The notes: generated by a model from the letters alone, not told the origin. A DNA stretch of 64,000 nucleotides from Streptacidiphilus sp. PB12-B1b (GCF_014084125.1 NZ_CP048405.1:6448001-6512000); one strand, 5' to 3'; shown: positions 32,141 through 42,013, counted from the stretch's first letter. Program-made: numbers and translations.

Positions 32141-32830
32141 TCAGCGGCCCGGGCGGACCGTCAGGTCGGTGATCTCCGCGTCGCGCGGCAGGTCGAGCGC
32201 GGTCAGCACGGCGGCGGCCACCGACTCCGGGGCGATGTAGGCGTCCGCGTCGTACGCCAGGCCCTCCTGCGAGCGGACCCGCTGCTGCATGGCGGTGGCG
32301 GTGCGCCCGGGGTAGACGCTGGTGACCCGCACCCCGTTGCCGTGCTCCTCCCCGCGCAGCGCGTCGGCCAGCGCCCGCAGCCCGTGCTTGGAGGCCGCGT
32401 ACGGGCCCCACTCGGGGTGCGCGGCCAGACCGGAGCCGGAGTTGACGAAGACCACCTGCCCGCGCGAGACCCGCAGCGTCGGCAGGAACAGCCGGGTCAG
32501 CTCGGCCGGGGCGATCAGGTTGACTGCCAGCGTCTCGTTCCACACCTTGGTGGTGAGGTCCCCGACGGTGCCCAGCTGGACGACCCCGGCGATGTGCAGC
32601 AGCGAGTCCAGCTCGACCGGCTGCGTCTGCTGGCCCAGCGCCCAGGAGAGCCGGTCCGGCGTGCCCAGGTCGCCGATCAGCGTGTTGCTCCCGGGGAACC
32701 GCTCGCGCAGCTGCGCGGCCCGCTTGGCGTCCCTGGCCAGCAGCCACAGCTGCTCGCCGCGCTCCGCCAGCCGCTCGGCGACGGCCGCGCCGATGCCCGA
32801 GCCGGCTCCGGTGATCAGATGTGTACCCAT
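32141..32830 (-). CDS. short-chain dehydrogenase/reductase
   Basis: 229 aa classical SDR: THLITGAGSGIGAAVAERL cofactor motif, NAG-like HIAGV, catalytic Ser in VNSGSG and YAASK. Asp/Arg residues after the second strand (LARDAKRA) suggest NADPH. Substrate unknown. It lies 59 bases upstream of the MetE-like gene on the same strand. Confidence 0.88.
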   Translation of the reverse strand: MGTHLITGAGSGIGAAVAERLAERGEQLWLLARDAKRAAQLRERFPGSNTLIGDLGTPDRLSWALGQQTQPVELDSLLHIAGVVQLGTVGDLTTKVWNETLAVNLIAPAELTRLFLPTLRVSRGQVVFVNSGSGLAAHPEWGPYAASKHGLRALADALRGEEHGNGVRVTSVYPGRTATAMQQRVRSQEGLAYDADAYIAPESVAAAVLTALDLPRDAEITDLTVRPGR

Positions 32831-32959
32831 GGGTTCAGCAGTATCACGATCCCGGCTGTCCGTGTTCGGCCACCTGCGGGTGGTGCTGCGGCTGTGCGAC
32901 GACGCCTTCGCCGGGACGGTCCACCGGGCGCTGCGGGCCTCCTGCCCGGGGCCGGGGGC

Positions 32960-33493
32960 TCAGCCGGAGCAGCCCTCCAGGTAGGCCAGGGCCTGCGCGC
33001 CGTCCGCCGCGAACCGCACCAGCTCGTCCATGGCGACCGGCAGGAAGCCCTCGCTCTCCATCCGCCGCAGCTGGGTGCGCAGCCCGTCGTAGAAGCCGTC
33101 GGTGTCCAGGAAGACGATCGGCTTGTCGTGCTGGCCGTGCTTCTTCAGCTCGACCACCTCGGTGGCCTCGTCCAGCGTGCCGAAGCCGCCGACCAGGACC
33201 ACCACCGCGTCGGCGCGGGCCAGCAGCAGCGCCTTGCGGGCGGCCAGGTCCTCGGTCATCACCAGCTCGTCCGCGTGCTGGTAGCTGCGGTGGGCGAGCA
33301 TGCCGACGTTGATGCCGACCAGCCGGGCCCCGGCTGCCTTGGCCTCGTCGGCGACCGCGCCCATCAGCCCGGCGTGGGAGCCGCCCCAGACCAGGGTGTG
33401 GCCGTGCTCGCCGAGGAGCCGGGCGAACTCCCGGGCGGGCTTGGTGTAGCGCTCGTCGAGGTCGTTGGCAGAGCAGAAGACGGTGATGTGCAC
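32960..33493 (-). CDS. LOG-family (TIGR00730) nucleotide phosphoribohydrolase-like protein
   Basis: 177 aa Rossmann protein of the lysine decarboxylase-like/LOG family, which cleaves cytokinin riboside or purine 5'-monophosphates. FCSANDLDERY at the start, VWGGSHAGLMGAVADEA, and the signature VGGFGTLDEATEV, where the usual PGG is VGG. The Glu of TLDEATE is retained. Ends 32 bases after the mnmA stop on the minus strand, so probably cotranscribed with mnmA. Confidence 0.85.
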   Translation of the reverse strand: MHITVFCSANDLDERYTKPAREFARLLGEHGHTLVWGGSHAGLMGAVADEAKAAGARLVGINVGMLAHRSYQHADELVMTEDLAARKALLLARADAVVVLVGGFGTLDEATEVVELKKHGQHDKPIVFLDTDGFYDGLRTQLRRMESEGFLPVAMDELVRFAADGAQALAYLEGCSG

Positions 33494-33524
33494 AGGATCC
33501 CCCCGGGGTCGGTCGGCGGCCCGG

Positions 33525-34673
33525 TCAGCCGGTCATGGCCGGGCGGGCGGTGGTGGCGATGGTGGCCGAGCCGACCACCCGGGTGCCGTCGTAGAGCACC
33601 ACGGCCTGGCCGGGGGCGATCCCCCGGGCGGCCTCGGCCAGCTCGACCCGCAGCTCGCCGTCGACCACCTCGGCGGTGACCGGCACCGGCTCGCCGTGGG
33701 CGCGCAGCTGCGCGCTGTACGCGCCGGGCCCGACCGGGGCCGGGCCGCACCAGCGCGGCCGGACGCCGGTGAGCGCGCTGACGTCCAGCGCCTCGACCGG
33801 TCCGACCGTGACCCGGTTGTCGACCGGCGAGATGTCCAGGACGTAGCGCGGCTTGCCGTCGGCGGCCGGGTGGCCGATCCGCAGGCCCTTGCGCTGGCCG
33901 ATGGTGAAGCCGTACGCGCCGCTGTGCTCGCCGAGGCGGACGCCGTCGACGTCGACGATCTCGCCGGAGCGGGTGCCCAGCCGCTGCTCCAGGAAGCCCT
34001 GGGTGTCGCCGTCGGCGATGAAGCAGATGTCGTGGCTGTCGGGCTTCTGGGCGACGGCCAGGCCGCGCCGTTCGGCCTCGGCGCGGACCAGCTCCTTGGG
34101 GGTGTCGCCGAGCGGGAAGACGGCGTGCGCCAACTGCTCGGCGTCCAGCACGCCCAGCACGTACGACTGGTCCTTGGCCGGGTCCACCGCGCGGTGCAGC
34201 TCGCGGGCGCCGTCCGGGCCGGCGAGGATCCGGGCGTAGTGGCCGGTGCAGACCGCGTCGAAGCCCAGCGCGACGGCCTTGTCCAGCAGCGCCGCGAACT
34301 TGATCTTCTCGTTGCAGCGCAGGCAGGGGTTGGGGGTGCGTCCGGCGGCGTACTCGGCGACGAAGTCGTCGATGACGTCCTCGCGGAAGCGCTCGGCGAG
34401 GTCCCAGACGTAGAAGGGGATGCCGATCACGTCGGCGGCCCGGCGGGCGTCGCGGGAGTCCTCCAGCGTGCAGCAGCCGCGCGCGCCGGTGCGGAAGGAC
34501 TGCGGGTTGCTGGACAGCGCCAGGTGCACGCCGGTCACCTCGTGGCCGGCCTCCGCCACCCGGGCGGCGGCGACGGCCGAGTCCACGCCGCCGGACATGG
34601 CGGCCAGGACGCGCAGCCGCCCGCCGCCGAGGGAGGTGGAGGTTGCGTCAGGGGCCCCAGGAAAGTCATTCAT
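33525..34673 (-). CDS. mnmA: tRNA-specific 2-thiouridylase
   Basis: Makes s2U34 in tRNA-Lys, -Glu and -Gln using sulfur passed on from a cysteine desulfurase. 382 aa: PP-loop [16 protein letters not shown], catalytic Cys pair in [14 protein letters not shown] and [10 protein letters not shown], and the MnmA-specific segment [11 protein letters not shown]-like [13 protein letters not shown]. The next gene upstream is a cysteine desulfurase, which is its expected sulfur donor. ATG 34673 kept; ribosome site weak. Confidence 0.96.
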   Translation of the reverse strand: MNDFPGAPDATSTSLGGGRLRVLAAMSGGVDSAVAAARVAEAGHEVTGVHLALSSNPQSFRTGARGCCTLEDSRDARRAADVIGIPFYVWDLAERFREDVIDDFVAEYAAGRTPNPCLRCNEKIKFAALLDKAVALGFDAVCTGHYARILAGPDGARELHRAVDPAKDQSYVLGVLDAEQLAHAVFPLGDTPKELVRAEAERRGLAVAQKPDSHDICFIADGDTQGFLEQRLGTRSGEIVDVDGVRLGEHSGAYGFTIGQRKGLRIGHPAADGKPRYVLDISPVDNRVTVGPVEALDVSALTGVRPRWCGPAPVGPGAYSAQLRAHGEPVPVTAEVVDGELRVELAEAARGIAPGQAVVLYDGTRVVGSATIATTARPAMTG

Positions 34674-34724
34674 GATGCGTCCAGGGTACGTGCCGTGCGG
34701 GCGTGGTCCGGGTGCGCGCGGCGG

Positions 34725-35912
34725 TCAGCGCCGGGCGGCGGCGGCGCCGGCCATCCGGGCCCGCTCCACGACCGGGCCGATCGCCTCCAGCAGGGCGGCG
34801 ACGTCGGCGCCGGTGGAGGTGTGGCCCAGCGAGAACCGCAGCGAGGCCCGGGCGAGCGCCGGCTCCACGCCCATGGCCAGCAGCACATGGCTGGGCTGCG
34901 GGACGCCGGCCGAGCAGGCGGAGCCGGTGGAGCACTCGATGCCGCGGGCGTCGAGCAGCATCAGCAGCGCGTCGCCCTCGCAGCCGGGGAAGGAGAAGTG
35001 CGCCCCGGCGGGCAGCCGGCCGCCCGGCTCGGTGCCCGGGTCGCCGTTGAACACCGCGTCCGGGACGGCCGCCAGCACACCGGCCACCAGGGTGTCCCGC
35101 AGCGCGGCGACCCGGGGGGCGTACTCGGGGCGGCGCTGCACGGCGATCTCGGCGGCGGCGGCGAACCCGGCGGCGGCCGGGACGTCCAAGGTGCCGGAGC
35201 GCACGTCGCGCTCCTGCCCGCCGCCGTGCAGCAGCGGCACCGGGGCGGCCGCGCGGGAGAGCACCAGCGCGCCGATGCCGTACGGGCCGCCGATCTTGTG
35301 GCCGGTGACGGTGAGCGCGTCCAGGCCGGAGTCGGCGAAGGAGAGCGGCAGCTGGCCGAAGGCCTGCACCGCGTCGGCGTGTATGGGGATGCCGAACTCC
35401 CGGGCGATGGCCGAGAGTTCGAGGATCGGCTGGACGGTGCCGACCTCGTTGTTGGCCCACATCACGGTGATCAGCGCGATGTCGTCCGGGTTCGCGGCGA
35501 CGGCGTCGCGCAGCGCCTCGGGGTGGACCCGGCCGAGGCGGTCCACCGGCAGCCAGTCGATCCGGGCGCCCTCGTGCCGCTCCAGCCACTCGACGGCGTC
35601 CAGCACCGCGTGGTGCTCGACCGGGCTGCACAGGATCCGCACCCGGGCCGGGTCGGCGTCGCGGCGGGCCCAGTACAGGCCCTTGACGGCGAGGTTGTCC
35701 GACTCGGTGCCGCCGCCGGTGAGCACCACCTCGCTGGGGCGCGCGCCGAGGGCCTGGGCCAGGGTCTCGCGGGACTCCTCGATGACGCGGCGGGCGCGGC
35801 GGCCGGCGGCGTGCAGGGAGGAGGCGTTGCCGGTGCCGCCCAGGTGCGCGGTCATGGCGAGGACCGCTTCGGGCAGCATCGGTGTGGTGGCCGCGTGGTC
35901 GAGATAGGGCAT
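34725..35912 (-). CDS. cysteine desulfurase (NifS/IscS-like)
   Basis: PLP enzyme that takes sulfur from cysteine, here probably for MnmA. 395 aa: [10 protein letters not shown] at the start, PLP Lys in [17 protein letters not shown], sulfur-carrying Cys in [12 protein letters not shown] 35912 is chosen over 35936 because the chain then begins MPYLDHAAT. Operon order desulfurase-mnmA-LOG. Confidence 0.94.
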   Translation of the reverse strand: MPYLDHAATTPMLPEAVLAMTAHLGGTGNASSLHAAGRRARRVIEESRETLAQALGARPSEVVLTGGGTESDNLAVKGLYWARRDADPARVRILCSPVEHHAVLDAVEWLERHEGARIDWLPVDRLGRVHPEALRDAVAANPDDIALITVMWANNEVGTVQPILELSAIAREFGIPIHADAVQAFGQLPLSFADSGLDALTVTGHKIGGPYGIGALVLSRAAAPVPLLHGGGQERDVRSGTLDVPAAAGFAAAAEIAVQRRPEYAPRVAALRDTLVAGVLAAVPDAVFNGDPGTEPGGRLPAGAHFSFPGCEGDALLMLLDARGIECSTGSACSAGVPQPSHVLLAMGVEPALARASLRFSLGHTSTGADVAALLEAIGPVVERARMAGAAAARR

Positions 35913-36104
35913 GGCGGGACCAAGTGTAGAGGGCACCGGTGCCCGCGCCGACCGCGGCCGGACGGCAGCCGCCGGGCCTGCGCGGCGAGCCGCAGCCGCC
36001 GCCCGCGTTGCATCCTGCGCAACGGCTGCCTAAGCTCCCTGCACACCCGAAGTCCGCGCCCGGAGCCGCACCCGACGCTCGGACGACTCCGCAGGGGAGC
36101 GGTT

Positions 36105-36854
36105 ATGGCACAGACAGTGGACAGGGCCCTGGTGATCCTGGCCTCCCTGGCCGAGGGGCCGGCCTCGCTGGAGCAGGCCGCCAACCGGATCGGGGTGCAC
36201 AAGTCGACCGCGCTGCGGCTGCTGCGGACGCTGGAGGAGCACGGCTTCGTGCACCGCCAGTCGGACTACCGCTACCGCCTCGGCGGCAAGCTGTTCTCGC
36301 TGGCGCAGCTGGCGCTGGAGAGCATCGACGTCCGGGTGGTCGCCGCCCCCCATCTGGCCGATCTGAACGAGCGCTGCGGGCACACCGTCCACCTGGCCGT
36401 GTACGAGGACGGCGAGGTGACCTACGTGGACAAGCTGGAGAGCCGCTACCCGGTGCGGATGTACTCCCGGATCGGCAAGCGCGCGCCGCTGACCGCCTCC
36501 GCCGTGGGCAAGGTGCTGCTGGCGGACCTGGCCGAGGCGCGCCGTCGGGAGGTGGTGGAGGCGCTGGAGTTCCCCGCCTACACCGCGCGCTCGCTGCGCA
36601 CCCCGGGCGATCTGCTGACCGAGCTGGAGCTGGTCCGCAAGCAGGGCTGGGCGGTGGACCGGGGCGAGTACGAGGAGACGGTGAACTGCGTGGCGGTGCC
36701 GATCCGGGGGGTGGACGGCCGCACCATCGCCGCCTGCTCGATCTCGACGCCGACGGTGGTGGCCCCGCTGGCCTCGCTGCGCCGGCTGGTCCCGGAGCTG
36801 CTGCGCACGGCCGAGGCGGTCTCGCAGGAGTACGGCGGCCGGGCGGACGCCTGA
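36105..36854 (+). CDS. IclR-family transcriptional regulator
   Basis: 249 aa: N-terminal winged helix (VDRALVILASLAEGPASLEQAANRIGVHKSTALRLLRTLEEHGFV) and C-terminal IclR ligand domain (GHTVHLAVYEDGEVTYVDKLESRYPVRMYSRIGKRAPLTASAVGKVLLA). GGGGAG lies 7 bases before the ATG. It is divergent from the cysteine desulfurase gene over a 192-base gap. It is not the leuCD-adjacent NdgR type. Ligand and targets unknown. Confidence 0.92.
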   Translation: MAQTVDRALVILASLAEGPASLEQAANRIGVHKSTALRLLRTLEEHGFVHRQSDYRYRLGGKLFSLAQLALESIDVRVVAAPHLADLNERCGHTVHLAVYEDGEVTYVDKLESRYPVRMYSRIGKRAPLTASAVGKVLLADLAEARRREVVEALEFPAYTARSLRTPGDLLTELELVRKQGWAVDRGEYEETVNCVAVPIRGVDGRTIAACSISTPTVVAPLASLRRLVPELLRTAEAVSQEYGGRADA

Positions 36855-36903
36855 GCGCCCACCGGAAATCCGGACGCCCGCCGGGGTCGGACGCGAGCCC
36901 GGG

Positions 36904-37575
36904 TCAGGCGTCCTCCGGTCCACTGGAGGCGCTGCCGCGGTGCCAGGCCCGGGGCGCCCGCCACTCGTAGCGCAGCGCCAGCATCCGTACGGCGAAGGCG
37001 ACCAGGGCGGCGGCGGTGCCGGTGACGGCGCCGAGGCTGTGGGCGGCGATGAGCAGCGCCGTGATGGTGCCGCCGACCAGCGCGGGCACGGCGTACAGCG
37101 CGCGGTCCCAGCGCAGCAGCGAGGGCGGCAGCTCGCCGACGAGCAGGTCGCGGATGACGCCGCCGCCGGCCGCGGTGACCATGCCCAGGACCACGGCGGC
37201 GACCGAGCCCAGGCCGTAGTCGTGGGCCTTGGCGGTGCCGGTGACGCAGAAGAGTCCCAGGCCCAGCGCGTCCAGGGTCTGCACGGCGTTGTTGATCCGG
37301 GCGACCTCGGGGTGCAGGAAGAAGACCACCAGGGCGGCGACGAGCGGGGTGAAGAAATACCCCCGGTTCTCGAACGCGGCGGGCGGCACCGCCCCGATGA
37401 TGAGGTCGCGGAGCAGCCCGCCGCCCAGCGCGGTGGCCTCGGCGAGCACGGCGATGCCGAAGATGTCGAGGTTCTTCCGGACGGCCAGCAGACCGCCGGA
37501 CAGTGCGAAGACGAAGATGCCGATGAGGTCGAGGGTCTGCTGCACGTCGGCCGAGAAGAGTCGTGAGGTGGTCAC
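36904..37575 (-). CDS. TRIC-type trimeric cation channel family membrane protein
   Basis: 223 aa with seven hydrophobic helices and the duplicated UPF0126/TRIC pattern: GGLLAVRKNLDIFGIAVLAEATALGGGLLRDLIIGAVPP, and again MVTAAGGGVIRDLLVGELPP. GTG 37575 has no ribosome site and a TACAAC -10-like hexamer a few bases upstream, so it may be leaderless. Confidence 0.88.
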   Translation of the reverse strand: MTTSRLFSADVQQTLDLIGIFVFALSGGLLAVRKNLDIFGIAVLAEATALGGGLLRDLIIGAVPPAAFENRGYFFTPLVAALVVFFLHPEVARINNAVQTLDALGLGLFCVTGTAKAHDYGLGSVAAVVLGMVTAAGGGVIRDLLVGELPPSLLRWDRALYAVPALVGGTITALLIAAHSLGAVTGTAAALVAFAVRMLALRYEWRAPRAWHRGSASSGPEDA

Positions 37576-37984
37576 AGCCCAGTTGTATCGGCTTCCCGAG
37601 TACGGAAGTCGTCGCCGCCCCGGAGAATGAATGTGGCCATTCAATCGCCCGCGTAGTTGACGATTCACGCTCCGGAAACACCCGCCGTCTCACGCCTCAG
37701 ACGCGAATGTAAAGAACTCGTAAAATGCACCACTGCACGGGGTGCTCGGATAAACCACACTAAAACGGACATAATGCCGTTGGTCCATAGCTGTGCGTCA
37801 TCCATGAAGGTGGCCGATCTCGCTACATATCGGACATTCGATCATAACGTAGCGATCTCGCATGATCTCATTCTGGTCTCAGCAGGGGGCTGGCTCTTGA
37901 GGAGCGAAAATCGGCATGCGTAGAGTCCCCTATCACCGCGCCGCGATACGAACATCTGAACTGAGATCCGGGGATGTCTGCACG
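37576..37984. promoter_or_regulatory. AT-rich intergenic region before the oligopeptide ABC operon
   Basis: A 409-base gap, clearly richer in A+T than its surroundings, with no convincing gene. It holds a divergent start region for the TRIC gene at its left, an imperfect repeat pair CGATCTCGCTAC (37815-37826) and GTAGCGATCTCG (37849-37860), which repeats CGATCTCG directly and has CGCTAC/GTAGCG inverted, and a good promoter at 37897-37926. The repeats are operator candidates. Confidence 0.5.
37897..37926 (+). promoter_or_regulatory. HrdB-like promoter of the oligopeptide ABC operon
   Basis: TTGAGG (37897-37902), 18-base spacer, TAGAGT (37921-37926), close to the vegetative consensus. 59 bases before the first gene's ATG. 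Confidence 0.6.
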
Positions 37985-39028
37985 ATGACCAAGCAACCCC
38001 AGCCGACGGGCTCCAACGGCGACACGACGACCTTGACGCCCGACCCGGCTGACTCGTCGCAGGGTCCCGAACCCGTGGCTGCAGCTGCCATCTCCGGCCG
38101 CTCGCCCGCCCTGCTGGCCTGGACGCGACTGAAGCGCGACCGCGCCTCCATGATCGCGTTCGTGGTGGCCGTGCTCTTCATCGCCGCCGCCATCGCCGCG
38201 CCGCTGCTGTCGAAGGTGGAGGGCTGGGGCCCGATCACCCCCGACCTGAAGGCGATCAACCCCGACACGGGCAACTTCCCGATCGGCTCCCTCGGCGGGA
38301 TGAGCGGGCACCACTGGCTCGGCGTCGAGCCGGGCACCGGCTACGACGTGTTCTCGCGGCTGTTCTACGGCCTGCGGACGTCGCTGATCGTGTCGATCCT
38401 GGCCGCCACCATCTCCACGGTGCTCGGGGTCGTGATCGGTCTGGCCGCCGGCTACTTCGGCGGCAAGATCGACACCTTCCTCAACTGGGTGATGAACGTC
38501 TTCCTGGCGTTCCCGCAGCTGCTGTTCATCATCGCGGTGACCCCGGTGATCACCAACGCCTTCACCACCAACACCCACGGTGGCACCAGCGAGACGCTGC
38601 AGCTGGGCGCGATCATCTTCATCATCTCGATCTTCGCCTGGGCCTACACCGCCCGACTGGTGCGCGGCCAGGTCCTCTCGCTGCGCGAGCGCGAGTTCGT
38701 GGACGCGGCCAAGATCATGGGCGCGGGCTGGGGCCACATCCTGTTCAAGCAGCTGCTGCCGAACCTGTGGGCGCCCATCCTGATCTCCTTCGCGCTGGCG
38801 GTGCCGACCAACATCGCCACCGAGGCCGCGCTGTCCTTCCTGGGCGTGGGTGTCGTCCCGCCCAACCCCGACCTGGGCGGGATGCTCAACGCCGCCACCC
38901 AGTACTACCTGTACGACCCCACGTACATGGCCGTGCCCGGCGTCGCGCTCGTGCTCGTCGTGCTGTCGATGAACCTCTTCGGCGACGGCGTGCGTGACGC
39001 GCTGGACCCGCGAGCCGGCCGGAACTGA
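37985..39028 (+). CDS. oligopeptide/dipeptide ABC transporter permease (OppC/DppC type)
   Basis: 347 aa inner-membrane permease. A long polar N-terminus (1-45) precedes the first helix (MIAFVVAVLFIAAAIAAPLL); a large external loop and five more helices follow. The permease EAA loop is LREREFVDAAKIMGAGWGHILFKQLLPNLWAPIL. It is unusual only in heading the operon, ahead of the binding protein. ATG 37985 with GGGGATG upstream; an ATG at 37916 would add a doubtful 23 residues. Confidence 0.93.
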   Translation: MTKQPQPTGSNGDTTTLTPDPADSSQGPEPVAAAAISGRSPALLAWTRLKRDRASMIAFVVAVLFIAAAIAAPLLSKVEGWGPITPDLKAINPDTGNFPIGSLGGMSGHHWLGVEPGTGYDVFSRLFYGLRTSLIVSILAATISTVLGVVIGLAAGYFGGKIDTFLNWVMNVFLAFPQLLFIIAVTPVITNAFTTNTHGGTSETLQLGAIIFIISIFAWAYTARLVRGQVLSLREREFVDAAKIMGAGWGHILFKQLLPNLWAPILISFALAVPTNIATEAALSFLGVGVVPPNPDLGGMLNAATQYYLYDPTYMAVPGVALVLVVLSMNLFGDGVRDALDPRAGRN

Positions 39029-39107
39029 GACTTCCGCACCACCTGCCCGTCCCCGGACCGGCGGACCAGGCGCGGGGCAACCAAGAAGACCAAGAGGAGA
39101 CCCATTC

Positions 39108-40784
39108 ATGATGCGCAAGACGCGCACGGTCACCATGACCGCGATAGCGATTTCTGTCGCCTTGGGTGCCACCGCCTGTGGCGGAGGATCCAGCAGCAGC
39201 TCAGGTGCGGTCAGCAAGGGCGGGACGCTCGTCTACTACACGCCCAGCGACTTCGACCACCTCGACTCCGGCCGCACCTACACCACCCAGGGCCAGAACA
39301 TCGGGCGCGAGATCTACCGCACCCTGACCGGGTGGACGCAGAGCGCCAGCTCCCCCAACGCCAAGCCCACCCTCACCGGTGACCTGGCAACCAACACCGG
39401 TGTCTCCAGCAACGGCGCCAAGACCTGGACCTTCACCCTGCGTTCGGGCATCAAGTGGCAGGACGGCACGCCGGTCACCTCCGCCGACGTCAAGTACGGC
39501 GTCGAGCGCACCTTCGACCCGGACCTGTCCGGCGGCCCGACCTACGCGCAGCAGTGGCTGGCCAACGACAAGGGCTACAAGGGCCCGACCAAGAGCGGCG
39601 ACCTGGCGTCCATCCAGACCCCCAACGCCAGCACCATCGTCTTCCAGCTGAACCAGCCGGTCAGCGACTTCAACGAGGCCACCGCGATGGGCACCTTCGC
39701 GGCGGTTCCGAAGGCCCACGACACGGGTGCGACCTACGACACCCACGTGTACTCGGACGGCCCGTACGAGGTGAAGTCCTACACCCAGAACAAGGAGCTC
39801 ATCCTTGTCAAGAACCCGGAGTGGAGCCAGGCGACCGACCCGCTCCGGAACCAGAATGTCGACGAGATCGACATCAAGATGGGCATGGACCAGGCGGCCA
39901 TCGACCAGCTGATGAAGGCGGACGGCCCCGACGCCGAGAACGCCGTCATCGAGGACCCGATCGCGGGCACCGACCTGAACTCGTTCGTCAACGACCCGAC
40001 CCTCAAGTCGCGTCTGCACGCCATCCCGGCGCCGGGCACCAACTACCTGGCGATGAACACCACCACGATCAAGAACCTCGCGGTCCGTCAGGCCATCGAG
40101 TACGCGATCAACAAGGAGACCATCCGCGGTGCCTTCGGTGGTTCGGCCTACGGCCAGTACGCCACCGTCTTCCTGCCGCCGGGCACCGACGGCCGCCAGG
40201 ACAGCGCCGCCCCGTACGGCACCAACCCGGCCGGCGACCCGGCCAAGGCCAAGGCGCTGCTGGCGCAGGCCGGCGTCAAGAACCTGACGCTGTCCCTCGC
40301 CGTCGAGGCCACCCCGACCCAGGCCAAGGTCGGCTCCGCGATCGCGGACGCCCTGGCGCAGGTCGGCATCACGGTCAACATCAAGCAGATCGACCGCGCG
40401 ACCTACTTCAACACGGTCGGCAACACGTCCAACAAGTACGACCTGATCTGGGGCGACTGGATCGCCGACTGGCCCAACGCCAGCACCATCCTGCCGCCGC
40501 TGTTCGACGGCCGTCAGATCCAGCCGCAGGGCAACCAGGTCTTCTCGCAGCTGCAGGACCCGGCCGCCGAGAAGCAGATGGACGCGATCGACGCCATGGC
40601 CGACCCGGCCCAGGCCGACGCCGCCTGGGGCGCGCTGGACGTCCAGCTGCTCCAGAAGGACGCCGCGGTCGTCCCGCTGGTCTACATGACCTTCTACGAG
40701 CTGCAGGGCAAGAACGTCGGCGGTCTGACCAACGACAGCGAGCTCGCCGAGATGAACCTCGCGCACGTCTACCTGAAGAAGTAG
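39108..40784 (+). CDS. family 5 extracellular peptide-binding lipoprotein
   Basis: Substrate-binding protein of the oligopeptide ABC system. 558 aa, lipobox GATAC at about Cys25, then SBP_bac_5 signature region YTTQGQNIGREIYRTL, TWTFTLRSGIKWQDGTPVTSADVKYGVERTF. GAGGAG lies before the double ATG. A strong hairpin directly after it (40804-40842) probably raises its mRNA level relative to the downstream genes. Confidence 0.94.
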   Translation: MMRKTRTVTMTAIAISVALGATACGGGSSSSSGAVSKGGTLVYYTPSDFDHLDSGRTYTTQGQNIGREIYRTLTGWTQSASSPNAKPTLTGDLATNTGVSSNGAKTWTFTLRSGIKWQDGTPVTSADVKYGVERTFDPDLSGGPTYAQQWLANDKGYKGPTKSGDLASIQTPNASTIVFQLNQPVSDFNEATAMGTFAAVPKAHDTGATYDTHVYSDGPYEVKSYTQNKELILVKNPEWSQATDPLRNQNVDEIDIKMGMDQAAIDQLMKADGPDAENAVIEDPIAGTDLNSFVNDPTLKSRLHAIPAPGTNYLAMNTTTIKNLAVRQAIEYAINKETIRGAFGGSAYGQYATVFLPPGTDGRQDSAAPYGTNPAGDPAKAKALLAQAGVKNLTLSLAVEATPTQAKVGSAIADALAQVGITVNIKQIDRATYFNTVGNTSNKYDLIWGDWIADWPNASTILPPLFDGRQIQPQGNQVFSQLQDPAAEKQMDAIDAMADPAQADAAWGALDVQLLQKDAAVVPLVYMTFYELQGKNVGGLTNDSELAEMNLAHVYLKK

Positions 40785-40803
40785 CAGCAGCAAGCACCAC
40801 CCC

Positions 40804-40842
40804 GCTCCGGTCGGCGACGGCGACACCGCCGCCGACCGGAGC
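40804..40842 (+). terminator. intra-operon hairpin after the binding-protein gene
   Basis: Perfect 13-bp stem GCTCCGGTCGGCG (40804-40816) with its complement (40830-40842). No T-tract. Likely an mRNA stabiliser or partial terminator inside the operon. Confidence 0.6.
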
Positions 40843-40935
40843 CCACATCCGTATCGTCACTCCGCGCGCAGGTCATACCCGGCCGCCCGAAGCGAGAGGG
40901 AGGCGGGCCCGACCACGGTCGGGTCCACGCACCAC

Positions 40936-41928
40936 ATGACTCGTTACCTCATTCGACGCCTCTTGAGCGCTTTCACCATCATCGTGGTCGTGAGCATCGT
41001 CACCTTCTTCATCTTCTTCGCGGTGCCGGCCAGCCCTGCGGTACTGGCCTGCGGCAAGGCGTGCACCCCTGACCGCATCGTGCAGATCAAGCACTCCCTG
41101 GGCCTCGACCACAGCGTCGTGGTGCAGTACGCGGACTTCATCAAGGGCATCTTCGCCGGGCGCACCTTCGGCGACGGGCCGCTCGCGGTCCCCTGCCACG
41201 CACCCTGCCTGGGCATCTCCTTCCACGACGACTCCAACGTCCTGGACACCCTGATGAACCGGCTCCCGGCCGACGTCTCGCTGGCCGCCGGCTCCGCCGT
41301 GATCTTCCTGATCACCGGCGTGGGCCTGGGCATCGCCGCCGCCGTCCGCAAGGGCAAGGGCGTGGACAAGTTCGCGGTCGGCTTCGCGCTGTTCGGCATC
41401 TCGCTGCCGATCTACTTCACCGCGCTGGTGCTGCAGTTCTTCTTCGTGGACAAGTGGCAGCTGCTGCCCTCCCCGAACTACACGCCGATCACCCAGGACC
41501 CGGGCCAGTGGTTCGAAGGACTGCTGCTCCCCTGGGCCTCGCTGGTCATCGGCTACCTCGCCTACTACACCCGGCTCACCCGCTCCAACATGCTGGAGAC
41601 CATGGGAGAGGACTTCGTCCGCACCGCGCGGGCCAAGGGCCTGTCCCAGCGGAGCGTGATCTTCAAGCACGCGCTGCGCGCCGCGATCACGCCCATCGTC
41701 ACCATCTTCGGCATGGACTTCGGCGCCCTCGTCGGCGGTGCCGCGGTCATCACCGAGTCGGTCTTCGGCATCCCCGGCATCGGAGCGCTCGCGGTCCAGT
41801 CGGTCGAGAACTCCGACCTGCCTGTCATCATGGCCACCACGCTCTTCGCCGCCGTGGCCGTCGTACTCGCCAATGTCGTCGTCGACGTCGTCTACGGCAT
41901 CATCGACCCCCGCGTCCGCCTCGCCTGA
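40936..41928 (+). CDS. oligopeptide/dipeptide ABC transporter permease (OppB/DppB type)
   Basis: 330 aa. Starts MTRYLIRRLLSAFTIIVVVSIVTFFIFFAVPASP, the OppB N-terminus; EAA loop MGEDFVRTARAKGLSQRSVIFKHALRAAITPIVTIFG. Pairs with the OppC-type permease to form the channel. A Cys-containing external loop (ACGKACT, PCHAPC) could form disulfides. Confidence 0.94.
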   Translation: MTRYLIRRLLSAFTIIVVVSIVTFFIFFAVPASPAVLACGKACTPDRIVQIKHSLGLDHSVVVQYADFIKGIFAGRTFGDGPLAVPCHAPCLGISFHDDSNVLDTLMNRLPADVSLAAGSAVIFLITGVGLGIAAAVRKGKGVDKFAVGFALFGISLPIYFTALVLQFFFVDKWQLLPSPNYTPITQDPGQWFEGLLLPWASLVIGYLAYYTRLTRSNMLETMGEDFVRTARAKGLSQRSVIFKHALRAAITPIVTIFGMDFGALVGGAAVITESVFGIPGIGALAVQSVENSDLPVIMATTLFAAVAVVLANVVVDVVYGIIDPRVRLA

Positions 41929-42013
41929 CCGATCTGCCAAGCCAGAACAGCCGAGCCTGAACCAACCGGCGCGGGTCGGCGATCCCGACCCCCCGTCGAC
42001 TTAGGAAGTACCA

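Noticed and set aside
32829-32984. 51-codon plus-strand ORF (MGSAVSRSRLSVFGHLRVV...) whose ATG shares the CCATGG of the SDR start
   Set aside because: No ribosome site; it overlaps the SDR start region and the 3' end of the LOG gene; composition alone does not support it.
33465-36854. 1129-codon plus-strand frame running into the IclR gene
   Set aside because: Only its last 249 codons are real (IclR regulator from 36105); the rest is antisense to mnmA and the cysteine desulfurase.
36105-36854. NdgR, the IclR regulator of leucine genes
   Set aside because: Its sequence does not match the NdgR N-terminus as I remember it and it is not next to leuCD.
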